From: Flavobacteriales bacterium
Lineage (GTDB): Bacteria; Bacteroidota; Bacteroidia; Flavobacteriales_F; PHOS-HE28
Reading direction: 5' to 3'
Length of the DNA stretch: 5,982 nt
Assembly (NCBI GenBank): GCA_020854015.1
Contig: JADZGG010000033.1
Coordinates: forward strand, 1 to 5,982
This document shows, one piece after another, positions 1 to 5,982 of this stretch. Numbering within the stretch: position 1 is the stretch's first letter; the number at the start of each line of letters is the position of its first letter. A program made the position numbers and the translations under genes. The notes below the pieces were generated by a model. It saw nothing but the letters and a program-made list of their open reading frames with translations, was not told the origin of the DNA and did no database searches.

Positions 1-413
1 CAGAACGCGCCGAGATCGACCTGCGCACCATGAGCGAACTGGCCGGGCGCTCCGAGGCGATGAAGGAGCTCAACAGCTTCTGCACCGTCTTCGCCAAGAC
101 CGAGATCATGGGCTGGATCTTCGAGGAGATGCCCGTGGAGGACATTGCCAAAGGCATCTATCTCAGCGTAGCCAACCGCATCTACAAGATCCGCATGGAA
201 GCCGGCCTGCCGATCTACCTCGTGGGCGGTGTCATCGCCTACCACCCTTACTTCAAGACCATCCTCTCCGAGCGATTCGGACAGGAGGTCATCATCCCGG
301 ACCAACCACAATTCATAGTCTCGCTCGGCGCTGCCCTTTTCGCACGCAAGCACGCGCATCAACAGCAAGCCACTGTGGGACCGGATACCAACGAGCAGAA
401 GGAACGCGCATGA
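1..413 (+). CDS. BadF/BcrA/BcrD-family ATPase subunit, probably benzoyl-CoA reductase (5'-truncated)
   Basis: This is the C-terminal 136 residues of a protein that enters from the left; the reading frame is open from base 3, so the ATG at 30 is internal and not a start. It fits the ASKHA-type ATPase subunits (BcrA/BadF or BcrD/BadG) that couple ATP hydrolysis to electron transfer into the benzoyl-CoA-reducing subunits. Visible family features are the segment FCTVFAKTE, whose Cys (codon 81-83) matches the position of an Fe-S ligand in this family, the nucleotide-binding LVGGV near 222-236, and the terminal SLGAALFA. A polar tail of about 20 residues follows. The first Cys ligand and the phosphate loops lie outside the window. 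The link to aromatic reduction rests mainly on the had/oah/dch genes downstream; alone, a 2-hydroxyacyl-CoA dehydratase activase would also be possible. I cannot separate the A from the D subunit on this fragment. The stop overlaps the next start (ATGA). Confidence 0.85.
   Translation, partial: ERAEIDLRTMSELAGRSEAMKELNSFCTVFAKTEIMGWIFEEMPVEDIAKGIYLSVANRIYKIRMEAGLPIYLVGGVIAYHPYFKTILSERFGQEVIIPDQPQFIVSLGAALFARKHAHQQQATVGPDTNEQKERA
397..403 (+). promoter_or_regulatory. Shine-Dalgarno-like site for the thiolase
   Basis: AGAAGGA lies six bases before the ATG at 410, within the end of the upstream ATPase gene. It supports 410 over the in-frame ATG at 461 as the thiolase start. It is the only clear Shine-Dalgarno sequence in the window; combined with the ATGA stop/start overlap, it suggests translational coupling between the reductase subunit and the thiolase. 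Confidence 0.6.
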
Positions 414-1669
414 AAGCGATACACGACAAGGAGAAAGGCTTCGGCATCCAGTACGATGGGATGTACTTGATCAACGGGGCACGCACGGCCTTTGGCAAAC
501 TGGGTGGCACGCTTGCCGCGGTATCGCCCACGGACCTGGGGATCCATGCCAGCCGCGCGGCCATGGAAAAGGCCGGTGTGCGGCCCGACGAGATCGATCA
601 GGTGATCATGGCCAACATCGGCCAGAGCTCCTATGATGCCTACTTCCTTCCGCGCCATATCGGGCTCTACGCTGGTGTTCCCCAAGGAATACCGGCCGTG
701 ATGGTGCAGCGCATCTGCGGCTCGGGCTTCGAGACCATCACCGCCGCAGCCGATCAGATCACGCTGGGCAAGGCCGGTGTGGCGCTGTGCGGCGGCACCG
801 AGAACATGTCCCTGGCACCCACGGTCTCCTTCGGAAACCGCATGGGCTATCCCTTGGGCCGCGTGGAGTTCAAGGACCTGCTGTGGGAAGCGCTCAATGA
901 CAGCGCCGCCGTGCCCATGGGCAACACCGCCGAGAACGTGGCCCGCCTGCACGGCATCACCCGTGCCGAAGCGGACCTCTTCGGAAAACTCTCGGTGGAT
1001 CGTGCGGTGGCCGCTACGGAACGAGGCTGGTTCGTGGATGAGATCGCGCCATTGGACCCCACGGTATTCGAGGGAGAGGGCCTGCGGCCGCGCAAGGTGG
1101 GCCTGCCTAAAGGAGTGAAGGGATTCATCACCGACGAGAACATTCGACCGGCCACGTTGGAGGCCATGGCCAAGCTGCCGCCCGCATTCGACAAGGAAGG
1201 TGTGCAGACCGCCGCCAACTCCAGCGGCATCGTGGACGGTGCTGCTGCGGTGGTGGTGGCGGGCGGTGAATTCGTGAAGGCGCGTTACATCCATCCGCTC
1301 GCCCGCATCGTGGCATCGGTCACCAGCGGTGTCGATCCGAAGACGATGGGGCTGGGCCCCGTGCCCGCCATCCGGCTGTTGCTGGAGATCGCCGGCCTGA
1401 AGCTCGACGACATCGGCCTGATCGAGATCAACGAGGCCTTCGCGGCGCAGTTCATCGGTTGCGAACGTGAACTGGGACTGGACCGGTCGATCTGCAACGT
1501 GAACGGCGGGGCGATCGCATTGGGCCATCCGTTGGCCGCGACCGGCCTGCGCTTGTCGCTGACCCTGGCCAGAGAGATGAAGGCGCGCAAGGTGCGCTAC
1601 GGCATCGCTTCGGCATGCATCGGTGGCGGGCAGGGCAATGCGATCCTCTTCGAAAACCCCGAACTGTGA
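410..1669 (+). CDS. Thiolase (acyl-CoA acetyltransferase), probably 3-oxopimelyl-CoA thiolase
   Basis: A 419-residue thiolase, slightly longer than the usual 390 to 400. The nucleophilic Cys is C103 in QRICGSGFE. NEAFAAQ (341-347), GGAIALGHPLAATG (366-379, with His373) and SACIGGGQGN (401-410, with Cys403 as the second catalytic Cys) complete the active site, so the enzyme should be active. The substrate cannot be read from the sequence. From its place between a benzoyl-CoA reductase subunit and the ring-opening genes, I infer CoA-dependent cleavage of 3-oxopimelyl-CoA to glutaryl-CoA and acetyl-CoA, with acetoacetyl-CoA as another possible substrate. The first 17 residues, rich in charge, precede the normal thiolase start (MYLINGARTAFG); a good ribosome-binding site favours the long form, while the ATG at 461 would give a more typical N-terminus. 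The stop is five bases from the next gene. Confidence 0.93.
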   Translation: MKAIHDKEKGFGIQYDGMYLINGARTAFGKLGGTLAAVSPTDLGIHASRAAMEKAGVRPDEIDQVIMANIGQSSYDAYFLPRHIGLYAGVPQGIPAVMVQRICGSGFETITAAADQITLGKAGVALCGGTENMSLAPTVSFGNRMGYPLGRVEFKDLLWEALNDSAAVPMGNTAENVARLHGITRAEADLFGKLSVDRAVAATERGWFVDEIAPLDPTVFEGEGLRPRKVGLPKGVKGFITDENIRPATLEAMAKLPPAFDKEGVQTAANSSGIVDGAAAVVVAGGEFVKARYIHPLARIVASVTSGVDPKTMGLGPVPAIRLLLEIAGLKLDDIGLIEINEAFAAQFIGCERELGLDRSICNVNGGAIALGHPLAATGLRLSLTLAREMKARKVRYGIASACIGGGQGNAILFENPEL

Positions 1670-1674
1670 GCACC

Positions 1675-2739
1675 ATGGCAGGCACGATGGAACAATGGCA
1701 GATGACCGCGCTGAAGGAGGACTTCGTGCGGGTCGATATGGAGATCCCCGCGATCGCCGAGCACGAGGCCTTGGTGAAGGTGGCCGGTTGCGGCGTATGC
1801 CACACCGATCTCAGCTTTTGGAACGACGGTGTTCGAACGAAAAAGGAATTACCACTTACGCTTGGCCATGAGATCAGCGGCACCGTGGTGGAAGGCCCGG
1901 CCCACCTCAAGGGGCATCCGGTCATCATCCCCGCCGTGCTGCCCTGCGGTGAATGTGAACTCTGCCTGAAAGGTCGCAGCAACATGTGCCAGCGCCAGAT
2001 CATGCCCGGCAACGACCTGCACGGTGGCTTCGCATCGCACGTGGTGGTACCGCACCGCTACCTCTGCCCCGTGCCCGATCCCTTGCTGGAGAACTATTCC
2101 CTGGAGCAGCTCGCGGTGGTGGCCGATGCCATTTCCACACCCTACCAAGTGGTGAAGAAGAGCGAGCTCCAACCCGGTGACCTGGCCATCGTGATCGGTG
2201 TGGGCGGCGTGGGCCTGTACGGTGCCCTCATCGCGCGCATCATGGGGGCCAAGGTGCTGGCCTTGGACATCAACGACGACAAACTGGCCCAGGCCAAGGC
2301 CCACGGGGTGCATGCCACGCTCAACACGCGCGACCTGTCAGCCAAGGAGATCAAGGCCAAGGTGCGGGAACTCGCCGCCGAACTGGGCGCGCCGAAGTAC
2401 GGCTGGAAGATCTTCGAGATCAGCGGCACCACGGCCGGCCAGGAACTCGCCTTCAGCCTGATCACCTACACCTCCACGCTCAGTGTGGTGGGCTTCACCA
2501 TGGACAAGCTGGAAATGCGCCTGAGCAACCTCATGGCCTTCGATGCCAAAGTGATCGGCACCTGGGGCTGCAGGCCGGAACTCTATCCCGAAGTGGTGGA
2601 GCTGATCGGCAGCGGCAAGCTCAACATCCATGACTTCGTGGAATCCATCCCCTTGGCGAAGATCAACGAGGTGTTCCGCAACACGCTGGCCCACAAGTAC
2701 ACCAAACGCATCGTGCTGGTACCCGGTACCGACAACTGA
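1675..2739 (+). CDS. had: 6-hydroxycyclohex-1-ene-1-carbonyl-CoA dehydrogenase (zinc-type MDR alcohol dehydrogenase)
   Basis: A 354-residue medium-chain zinc alcohol dehydrogenase. It would oxidise 6-hydroxycyclohex-1-ene-1-carbonyl-CoA to the 6-oxo compound, with NAD+ as acceptor, just before ring opening. The GroES-like N-terminal domain holds catalytic-zinc ligands C42 (GVCHTD) and H65-E66 (GHE), and a structural-zinc set C91, C94, C97 and C105. The Rossmann part has GVGGVG (175-180) and Asp198 at the end of the second strand, which points to NAD rather than NADP. Where horse-type enzymes carry the third catalytic Cys ligand, the sequence has Asp151 (VADAISTPYQ). The specific assignment rests on family resemblance plus direct adjacency to oah and dch; the MDR family alone would be less specific. 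The start at 1675 lies five bases after the thiolase stop and lacks a clear ribosome-binding site; ATG at 1687 is an alternative. An open frame reaching back to 1615 overlaps the thiolase and is not the likely start. Confidence 0.9.
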   Translation: MAGTMEQWQMTALKEDFVRVDMEIPAIAEHEALVKVAGCGVCHTDLSFWNDGVRTKKELPLTLGHEISGTVVEGPAHLKGHPVIIPAVLPCGECELCLKGRSNMCQRQIMPGNDLHGGFASHVVVPHRYLCPVPDPLLENYSLEQLAVVADAISTPYQVVKKSELQPGDLAIVIGVGGVGLYGALIARIMGAKVLALDINDDKLAQAKAHGVHATLNTRDLSAKEIKAKVRELAAELGAPKYGWKIFEISGTTAGQELAFSLITYTSTLSVVGFTMDKLEMRLSNLMAFDAKVIGTWGCRPELYPEVVELIGSGKLNIHDFVESIPLAKINEVFRNTLAHKYTKRIVLVPGTDN

Positions 2740-2755
2740 ACCTATCCTACATCCT

Positions 2756-3856
2756 ATGGAAACCCTGCACAGCCACGATATCGTAGCACACACGTTCAAG
2801 GAGATCATCTATGAAATGCGGCCCTGTCTGGACCGTGACGGCAGCCCTGTGAAGGGACTGTTCAACGCATGGATCGTGCTCAACAATCCGAAGCAGTACA
2901 ACTCGTACACCACCGCAGCGGTGAAGGAGGTGATCCTCGCCTTCCGCACCGCTTCCAACGACCGCAGCGTGGTGGCCGTGGTGTTCACCGCCGTGGGCGA
3001 CAAGGCCTTCTGCACCGGCGGGAACACCAAGGAGTACGCGGAATACTACGCGGGGAACCCACAGGAATACGGCCAGTACATGCGCCTGTTCAACGACATG
3101 GTGTCCACGATCCTGATGTGCGAGAAGCCGGTGATCTGCCGTGTGAACGGCATGCGCATCGGCGGCGGGCAGGAGATCGGCATGGCCTGCGATTATAGCA
3201 TCGCGAGCGATCTGGCGCGTTTCGGACAGGCGGGTCCCAAGCACGGCAGCGCGCCCATCGGTGGTGCCACGGACTTCCTGCCGTTGTTCACGGGGATCGA
3301 AAGGGCCATGGTGTCGCTCACCCTCTGCGAACCCTGGACCGCCCACCAAGCCTACTGGAACGGTGTGATCTGCGAGATCGCGCCCGCGTTGAAAGTGGAT
3401 GGCAAGTTCATCCCCAATCCCTTGGTGCAACTGGACCGCGTGACGGATGAGTTCGGTCGCGTCGTCTTCGGGACCATGAAGACCGGTGACGAACTGGCGA
3501 AGGCCAAGGAGCTCATGGCCAAGGGTGAAGTGGACCTTTCGATGTTGGACGCGGCGGTGAACGCGCTCATCGCCAAGCTGCTCCACACCTTCCCCAGTTG
3601 CATGAACAAGACCATCAGTGAGGTGCGCAAGTTCAAGCTGGACCATTGGGACCGCAACAAGGAGAGCAGCCGCGAATGGCTCGCACTGAACATGATGACC
3701 GAGGCGAAGGCCGGCTTCCGCGCTTTCAACGAAGGACCGAAGAACGACCGCGAGGTGGACTTCATCGCATTGCGCCGCGCACTTTCCGAAGGCACCCCCT
3801 GGACCGAAGAGCTGCACCAGGCCATCTCGCCCCAGTACCGCACTACCAAAGCCTGA
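2756..3856 (+). CDS. oah: 6-oxocyclohex-1-ene-1-carbonyl-CoA hydrolase (ring-opening, BamA type)
   Basis: A 366-residue crotonase-fold enzyme that adds water to 6-oxocyclohex-1-ene-1-carbonyl-CoA and cleaves the ring C-C bond to give 3-hydroxypimelyl-CoA. It is close to the usual family length of about 380, much longer than ordinary enoyl-CoA hydratases, and is the best-known marker gene of anaerobic aromatic degradation (bamA). Distinctive family segments are AFCTGGNTKEYAEYYAG (residues 85-100, first oxyanion half), NGMRIGGGQEIGMACD (131-146, second half, with Glu140) and FGQAGPKHGSAPIGGATDF (156-174). Ordinary hydratases read GQPE at the position where this protein has GQAG, so the second crotonase Glu is Gly160; this agrees with my recollection of the family. 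The start at ATG 2756 lies 16 bases after had and is preceded by the relatively AT-rich CTATCCTACATCCT without a Shine-Dalgarno site. The frame is open further upstream, but that part overlaps had out of frame. Confidence 0.96.
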   Translation: METLHSHDIVAHTFKEIIYEMRPCLDRDGSPVKGLFNAWIVLNNPKQYNSYTTAAVKEVILAFRTASNDRSVVAVVFTAVGDKAFCTGGNTKEYAEYYAGNPQEYGQYMRLFNDMVSTILMCEKPVICRVNGMRIGGGQEIGMACDYSIASDLARFGQAGPKHGSAPIGGATDFLPLFTGIERAMVSLTLCEPWTAHQAYWNGVICEIAPALKVDGKFIPNPLVQLDRVTDEFGRVVFGTMKTGDELAKAKELMAKGEVDLSMLDAAVNALIAKLLHTFPSCMNKTISEVRKFKLDHWDRNKESSREWLALNMMTEAKAGFRAFNEGPKNDREVDFIALRRALSEGTPWTEELHQAISPQYRTTKA

Positions 3857-3864
3857 ACCGAGCC

Positions 3865-4665
3865 ATGAGCACATCCGATGAGACCCTGACCCTGGAGAAG
3901 ATCGCCCTGCGCATGGAGCACGGCGGCGCGGTGGCACGCATCACGCTGGACGATGGCAAGGGCAACGTGCTGGACCATGTGATGATGGAGAGCCTGCAGC
4001 GCGCCTTGGACAGCTTCCGCGATCAGCCCGGCATCAAGCTGATCGTATTCGAAGGGCGCGGCAAGCATTTCTCCTTCGGCGCCAGTGTTGAAGAGCATCA
4101 GCGCGACACGGCACCGGCCATGCTGCGCGCCTTCCACGGCCTCTTCCTCACCCTGCGCGACCTCGCGATCCCCACACTGGCACGCATACAGGGCCAGTGC
4201 TTGGGCGGCGGCATGGAACTGGCCATCATGTGCGATTTCCTCTTCGCCGATAAGAGCGCGCGCTTCGGTCAACCGGAGATCGTGCTGGGCGTTTTCGCGC
4301 CGCCCGCGTCGATCATTCTTCCGGAAAAGATCGGCCTGGCCCGCGCCACCGACCTGCTGCTCACGGGCCGCAGCATCACCGCCGGCGAGGTCTTGTCCAT
4401 GGGCCTGCTCAACGCCGTGGCCGATGGCCCCGATGCCTTGGACGCGATGATCGACGCACACATCACGACGTATATCCTTCCGCGTAGCGCCAGTTCGTTG
4501 CGCTTCGCCACGCGTGCCGTTCGTGTGAAGTTCAACCATGTGCTGGGCAACTTCCTGCCCCATCTCGAGCAGCTGTACACCGGCCAGCTCATGGCCACCG
4601 CCGATGCCAACGAGGGCATCACCGCCTTCCTGGAGAAGCGCCCGCCCGTTTGGAAGCACAAGTGA
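3865..4665 (+). CDS. dch: Cyclohexa-1,5-diene-1-carbonyl-CoA hydratase
   Basis: A 266-residue single-domain crotonase-family hydratase, matching the roughly 260-residue family. It adds water to cyclohexa-1,5-diene-1-carbonyl-CoA, the product of benzoyl-CoA reductase, giving the 6-hydroxy-1-ene substrate of Had. Characteristic segments are GKHFSFGASVEEHQ (residues 66-79, first oxyanion half), GQCLGGGMELAIMCDF (110-125, second half with Glu118), and GQPEIVLGVFAPPAS (135-149, with Glu138). FSFGASVEEH and LGVFAPPAS separate it from common enoyl-CoA hydratases, in which the corresponding stretches read more like AFAAGADIKE and LGTIPGAGG. Both glutamates used by classical hydratases are retained. 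It starts eight bases after oah with no visible Shine-Dalgarno sequence; a frame open further upstream lies wholly inside oah and is not expected to be used. I am confident in the family and, given the neighbours, in the substrate. Confidence 0.94.
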   Translation: MSTSDETLTLEKIALRMEHGGAVARITLDDGKGNVLDHVMMESLQRALDSFRDQPGIKLIVFEGRGKHFSFGASVEEHQRDTAPAMLRAFHGLFLTLRDLAIPTLARIQGQCLGGGMELAIMCDFLFADKSARFGQPEIVLGVFAPPASIILPEKIGLARATDLLLTGRSITAGEVLSMGLLNAVADGPDALDAMIDAHITTYILPRSASSLRFATRAVRVKFNHVLGNFLPHLEQLYTGQLMATADANEGITAFLEKRPPVWKHK

Positions 4666-4679
4666 AATCACCAGAACGC

Positions 4680-5982
4680 ATGATGAAGATCGGAACAGTA
4701 GGGGTGGTGGGTGCAGGCACCATGGGTGCTGCCATCGCGCAGAAGTTCGCCCAGGAGGGTACCACCGTGTTGCTGGCGGACCGTGAACAACGGTTCATCG
4801 ACAAGGGCATGGAAGGCATCCGGACGATGTTGCAACAGGGCGTGGAGCGCAAGGTGTTCGCCTTCGGCACGGTGGAAGCGGTGCTGGGCCGCATCACGGG
4901 CACCACCGATCTAAAGGACCTGGCCGCCTGCGACCTCGTGGTGGAGGCCATCTTCGAGGACCGCGAGGCAAAGGCCACGCTCTTCCGCACGCTCGATGGC
5001 ATCGTCCGTCCCGACGCGATACTGGCCACCAACACCTCGTCCTTCTCCGTGACGGAACTGGCCGCATCGGTGAGCCGTCCCGAGCGCTTCGTGGGCCTGC
5101 ACTACTTCTACCACGCTGCGAAGAACCGCTTGGTGGAGATCATCCCCGGCGAGCACACCGCGCCCGACGTGATGGAGGCGATGCGCCGATTCTGCCGCCG
5201 CACCGGCAAGGATGCGATCGAATGCCGCGATGCATACGGCTTCGTGGTGAACCGCTACTTCGTGCCCTGGCTGAACGAAGCCGTGCGCATGCACGAGGAG
5301 GGCCTTGCCGACATTCCCACCATCGATGCCGCCTGCATGAAGGCCTTCGGCATCGGCATGGGCCCCTTCGCGCTGATGAACGCCACGGGCGTGCCGGTGG
5401 CCTACCACGCGCAACGCACCTTGGAGGTCTTCGGCCCGCTGTACACGGTGAGCCCCGGCCTGAAGCGGCAGACCGAAGCCGCTGTGCCGTGGGACCTTTC
5501 CGGCGAAGCATCCCCGGATCAGGAACTGCACAACACGATCGCCGATCGCATGCTGGGGATCGTGTGCTTCGTCTGCACGCAACTGCTGGACGAGCAGGTC
5601 TGCGATGCCCTGGCCATCGAACGCGGTGCGCGCATCGGCCTGCGCTGGCGCAAAGGCCCCATTGCCTTGATGAGCGCACGGGGCGAGGCGGAAGTGCGGC
5701 GCATGGTGGGCGATGTGGCCGCGCGCTACGGCGTCGCGGCACCCACATCCATCGGCCCTGCGGCATGGGCCATGGAGCACGTAAAGTTGGAGGTGCGCAA
5801 CGGCGTGGCCACCATCACCATGGACCGGCCCGAGGACAACAACGCGCTGAACGAGGAAGTGATGGCCCAGCTCGACGAACGCTTCACCCGCGCCGTCGCC
5901 GATCCGCAGGTGCGCACCATCGCCCTCACCGGATCGGGCAAGGCCTTCGTGGCCGGTGCCGACATCAAGTTCTTCGTCACCC
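4680..5982 (+). CDS. 3-hydroxyacyl-CoA dehydrogenase / enoyl-CoA hydratase fusion (3'-truncated)
   Basis: An open frame of 434 codons that runs off the right end. Residues 4-185 form an NAD-binding 3-hydroxyacyl-CoA dehydrogenase domain: GAGTMG (11-16), ATNTSSFSVTEL (115-126), catalytic His141 and Glu153, and Asn191 in YGFVVNR. Two helical HAD C-terminal-like segments follow (about 186-280 and 285-355). A second enzyme begins near residue 366: EVRNGVATITMDRPE, then GKAFVAGADIKFF (420-432), the first oxyanion half of an enoyl-CoA hydratase. The order HAD then ECH is the reverse of FadB-type proteins. In this operon the HAD part most plausibly oxidises 3-hydroxypimelyl-CoA from Oah, and the ECH part would hydrate 2,3-enoyl-CoAs such as crotonyl-CoA; both are inference. 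Two adjacent ATG codons (4680 and 4683) could start it; no clear ribosome-binding site precedes them. The gap from dch is 14 bases. The usual HAD signature HFFNP is HYFYH here. Confidence 0.92.
   Translation, partial: MMKIGTVGVVGAGTMGAAIAQKFAQEGTTVLLADREQRFIDKGMEGIRTMLQQGVERKVFAFGTVEAVLGRITGTTDLKDLAACDLVVEAIFEDREAKATLFRTLDGIVRPDAILATNTSSFSVTELAASVSRPERFVGLHYFYHAAKNRLVEIIPGEHTAPDVMEAMRRFCRRTGKDAIECRDAYGFVVNRYFVPWLNEAVRMHEEGLADIPTIDAACMKAFGIGMGPFALMNATGVPVAYHAQRTLEVFGPLYTVSPGLKRQTEAAVPWDLSGEASPDQELHNTIADRMLGIVCFVCTQLLDEQVCDALAIERGARIGLRWRKGPIALMSARGEAEVRRMVGDVAARYGVAAPTSIGPAAWAMEHVKLEVRNGVATITMDRPEDNNALNEEVMAQLDERFTRAVADPQVRTIALTGSGKAFVAGADIKFFVT

Noticed and set aside
30..413. Treating the ATG at 30 as the start of a small 127-residue protein
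   Set aside because: The frame is open to the window edge and the upstream residues continue the same ATPase fold; the protein is simply truncated by the window.
359..1528. Long minus-strand open frame (389 residues) opposite the thiolase
   Set aside because: Its translation is rich in His, Arg, Gly and Gln with no recognisable domain, and it mirrors a fully convincing thiolase; long antisense frames are expected in GC-rich genes.
2740..2755. Possible promoter in the AT-richer had-oah gap
   Set aside because: Only 16 bases and no paired -35/-10 or Bacteroidota-type elements; it is more likely a translation-initiation leader.
2747..3937. Minus-strand open frame of 396 residues opposite oah
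   Set aside because: It has no family motifs and a His/Gly/Val-rich composition, and it lies across a gene whose sense product is unmistakable.
3352..4671. Minus-strand open frame of 439 residues spanning the oah/dch junction
   Set aside because: It crosses two real genes, changes composition at the junction and has no domain signature; it is a codon-bias shadow.
4911..5780. Minus-strand open frame of 289 residues opposite the HAD domain
   Set aside because: Low-complexity His/Ala/Gly-rich translation with no motif; the plus strand has all the HAD catalytic residues.

Overview
This GC-rich window (about 60% GC by eye) carries one compact plus-strand gene run for the lower part of anaerobic aromatic degradation, the benzoyl-CoA pathway. 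It reads as the interior of a single operon. All genes point the same way, with junctions of about 5 to 16 bases or a 4-base overlap, and there is no room for internal promoters or terminators. Both ends are cut: the first gene lacks its 5' part and the last lacks its 3' part.

Layout: (1) the C-terminal end of a BcrA/BcrD (BadF/BadG)-type ATPase subunit, most likely of an ATP-dependent class I benzoyl-CoA reductase; (2) a complete thiolase; (3) 6-hydroxycyclohex-1-ene-1-carbonyl-CoA dehydrogenase (had); (4) the ring-opening 6-oxocyclohex-1-ene-1-carbonyl-CoA hydrolase (oah, also called bamA); (5) cyclohexa-1,5-diene-1-carbonyl-CoA hydratase (dch); (6) a large fusion with a 3-hydroxyacyl-CoA dehydrogenase at its N-terminus and an enoyl-CoA hydratase domain starting near residue 366, truncated by the window end.

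Together the genes describe a nearly continuous route. The reductase dearomatises benzoyl-CoA to the 1,5-dienoyl-CoA. Dch hydrates it, Had oxidises the alcohol, and Oah opens the ring to 3-hydroxypimelyl-CoA. The HAD part of the fusion would oxidise that to 3-oxopimelyl-CoA, and the thiolase would cleave it to glutaryl-CoA plus acetyl-CoA. The ECH part could hydrate 2,3-enoyl intermediates such as crotonyl-CoA formed later from glutaryl-CoA. The Dch/Had/Oah chemistry is that of the Thauera-type variant, not the Rhodopseudomonas cyclohexene-carboxylate variant.

Host: a bacterium capable of anaerobic (for example denitrifying or fermentative) aromatic degradation. Only one of the five visible starts has a convincing Shine-Dalgarno sequence. 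Weak or absent Shine-Dalgarno sites are typical of Bacteroidota, among others, but this is a soft hint and the taxonomy is not settled by the window. No RNA genes, mobile elements, CRISPR arrays or notable repeats were seen.
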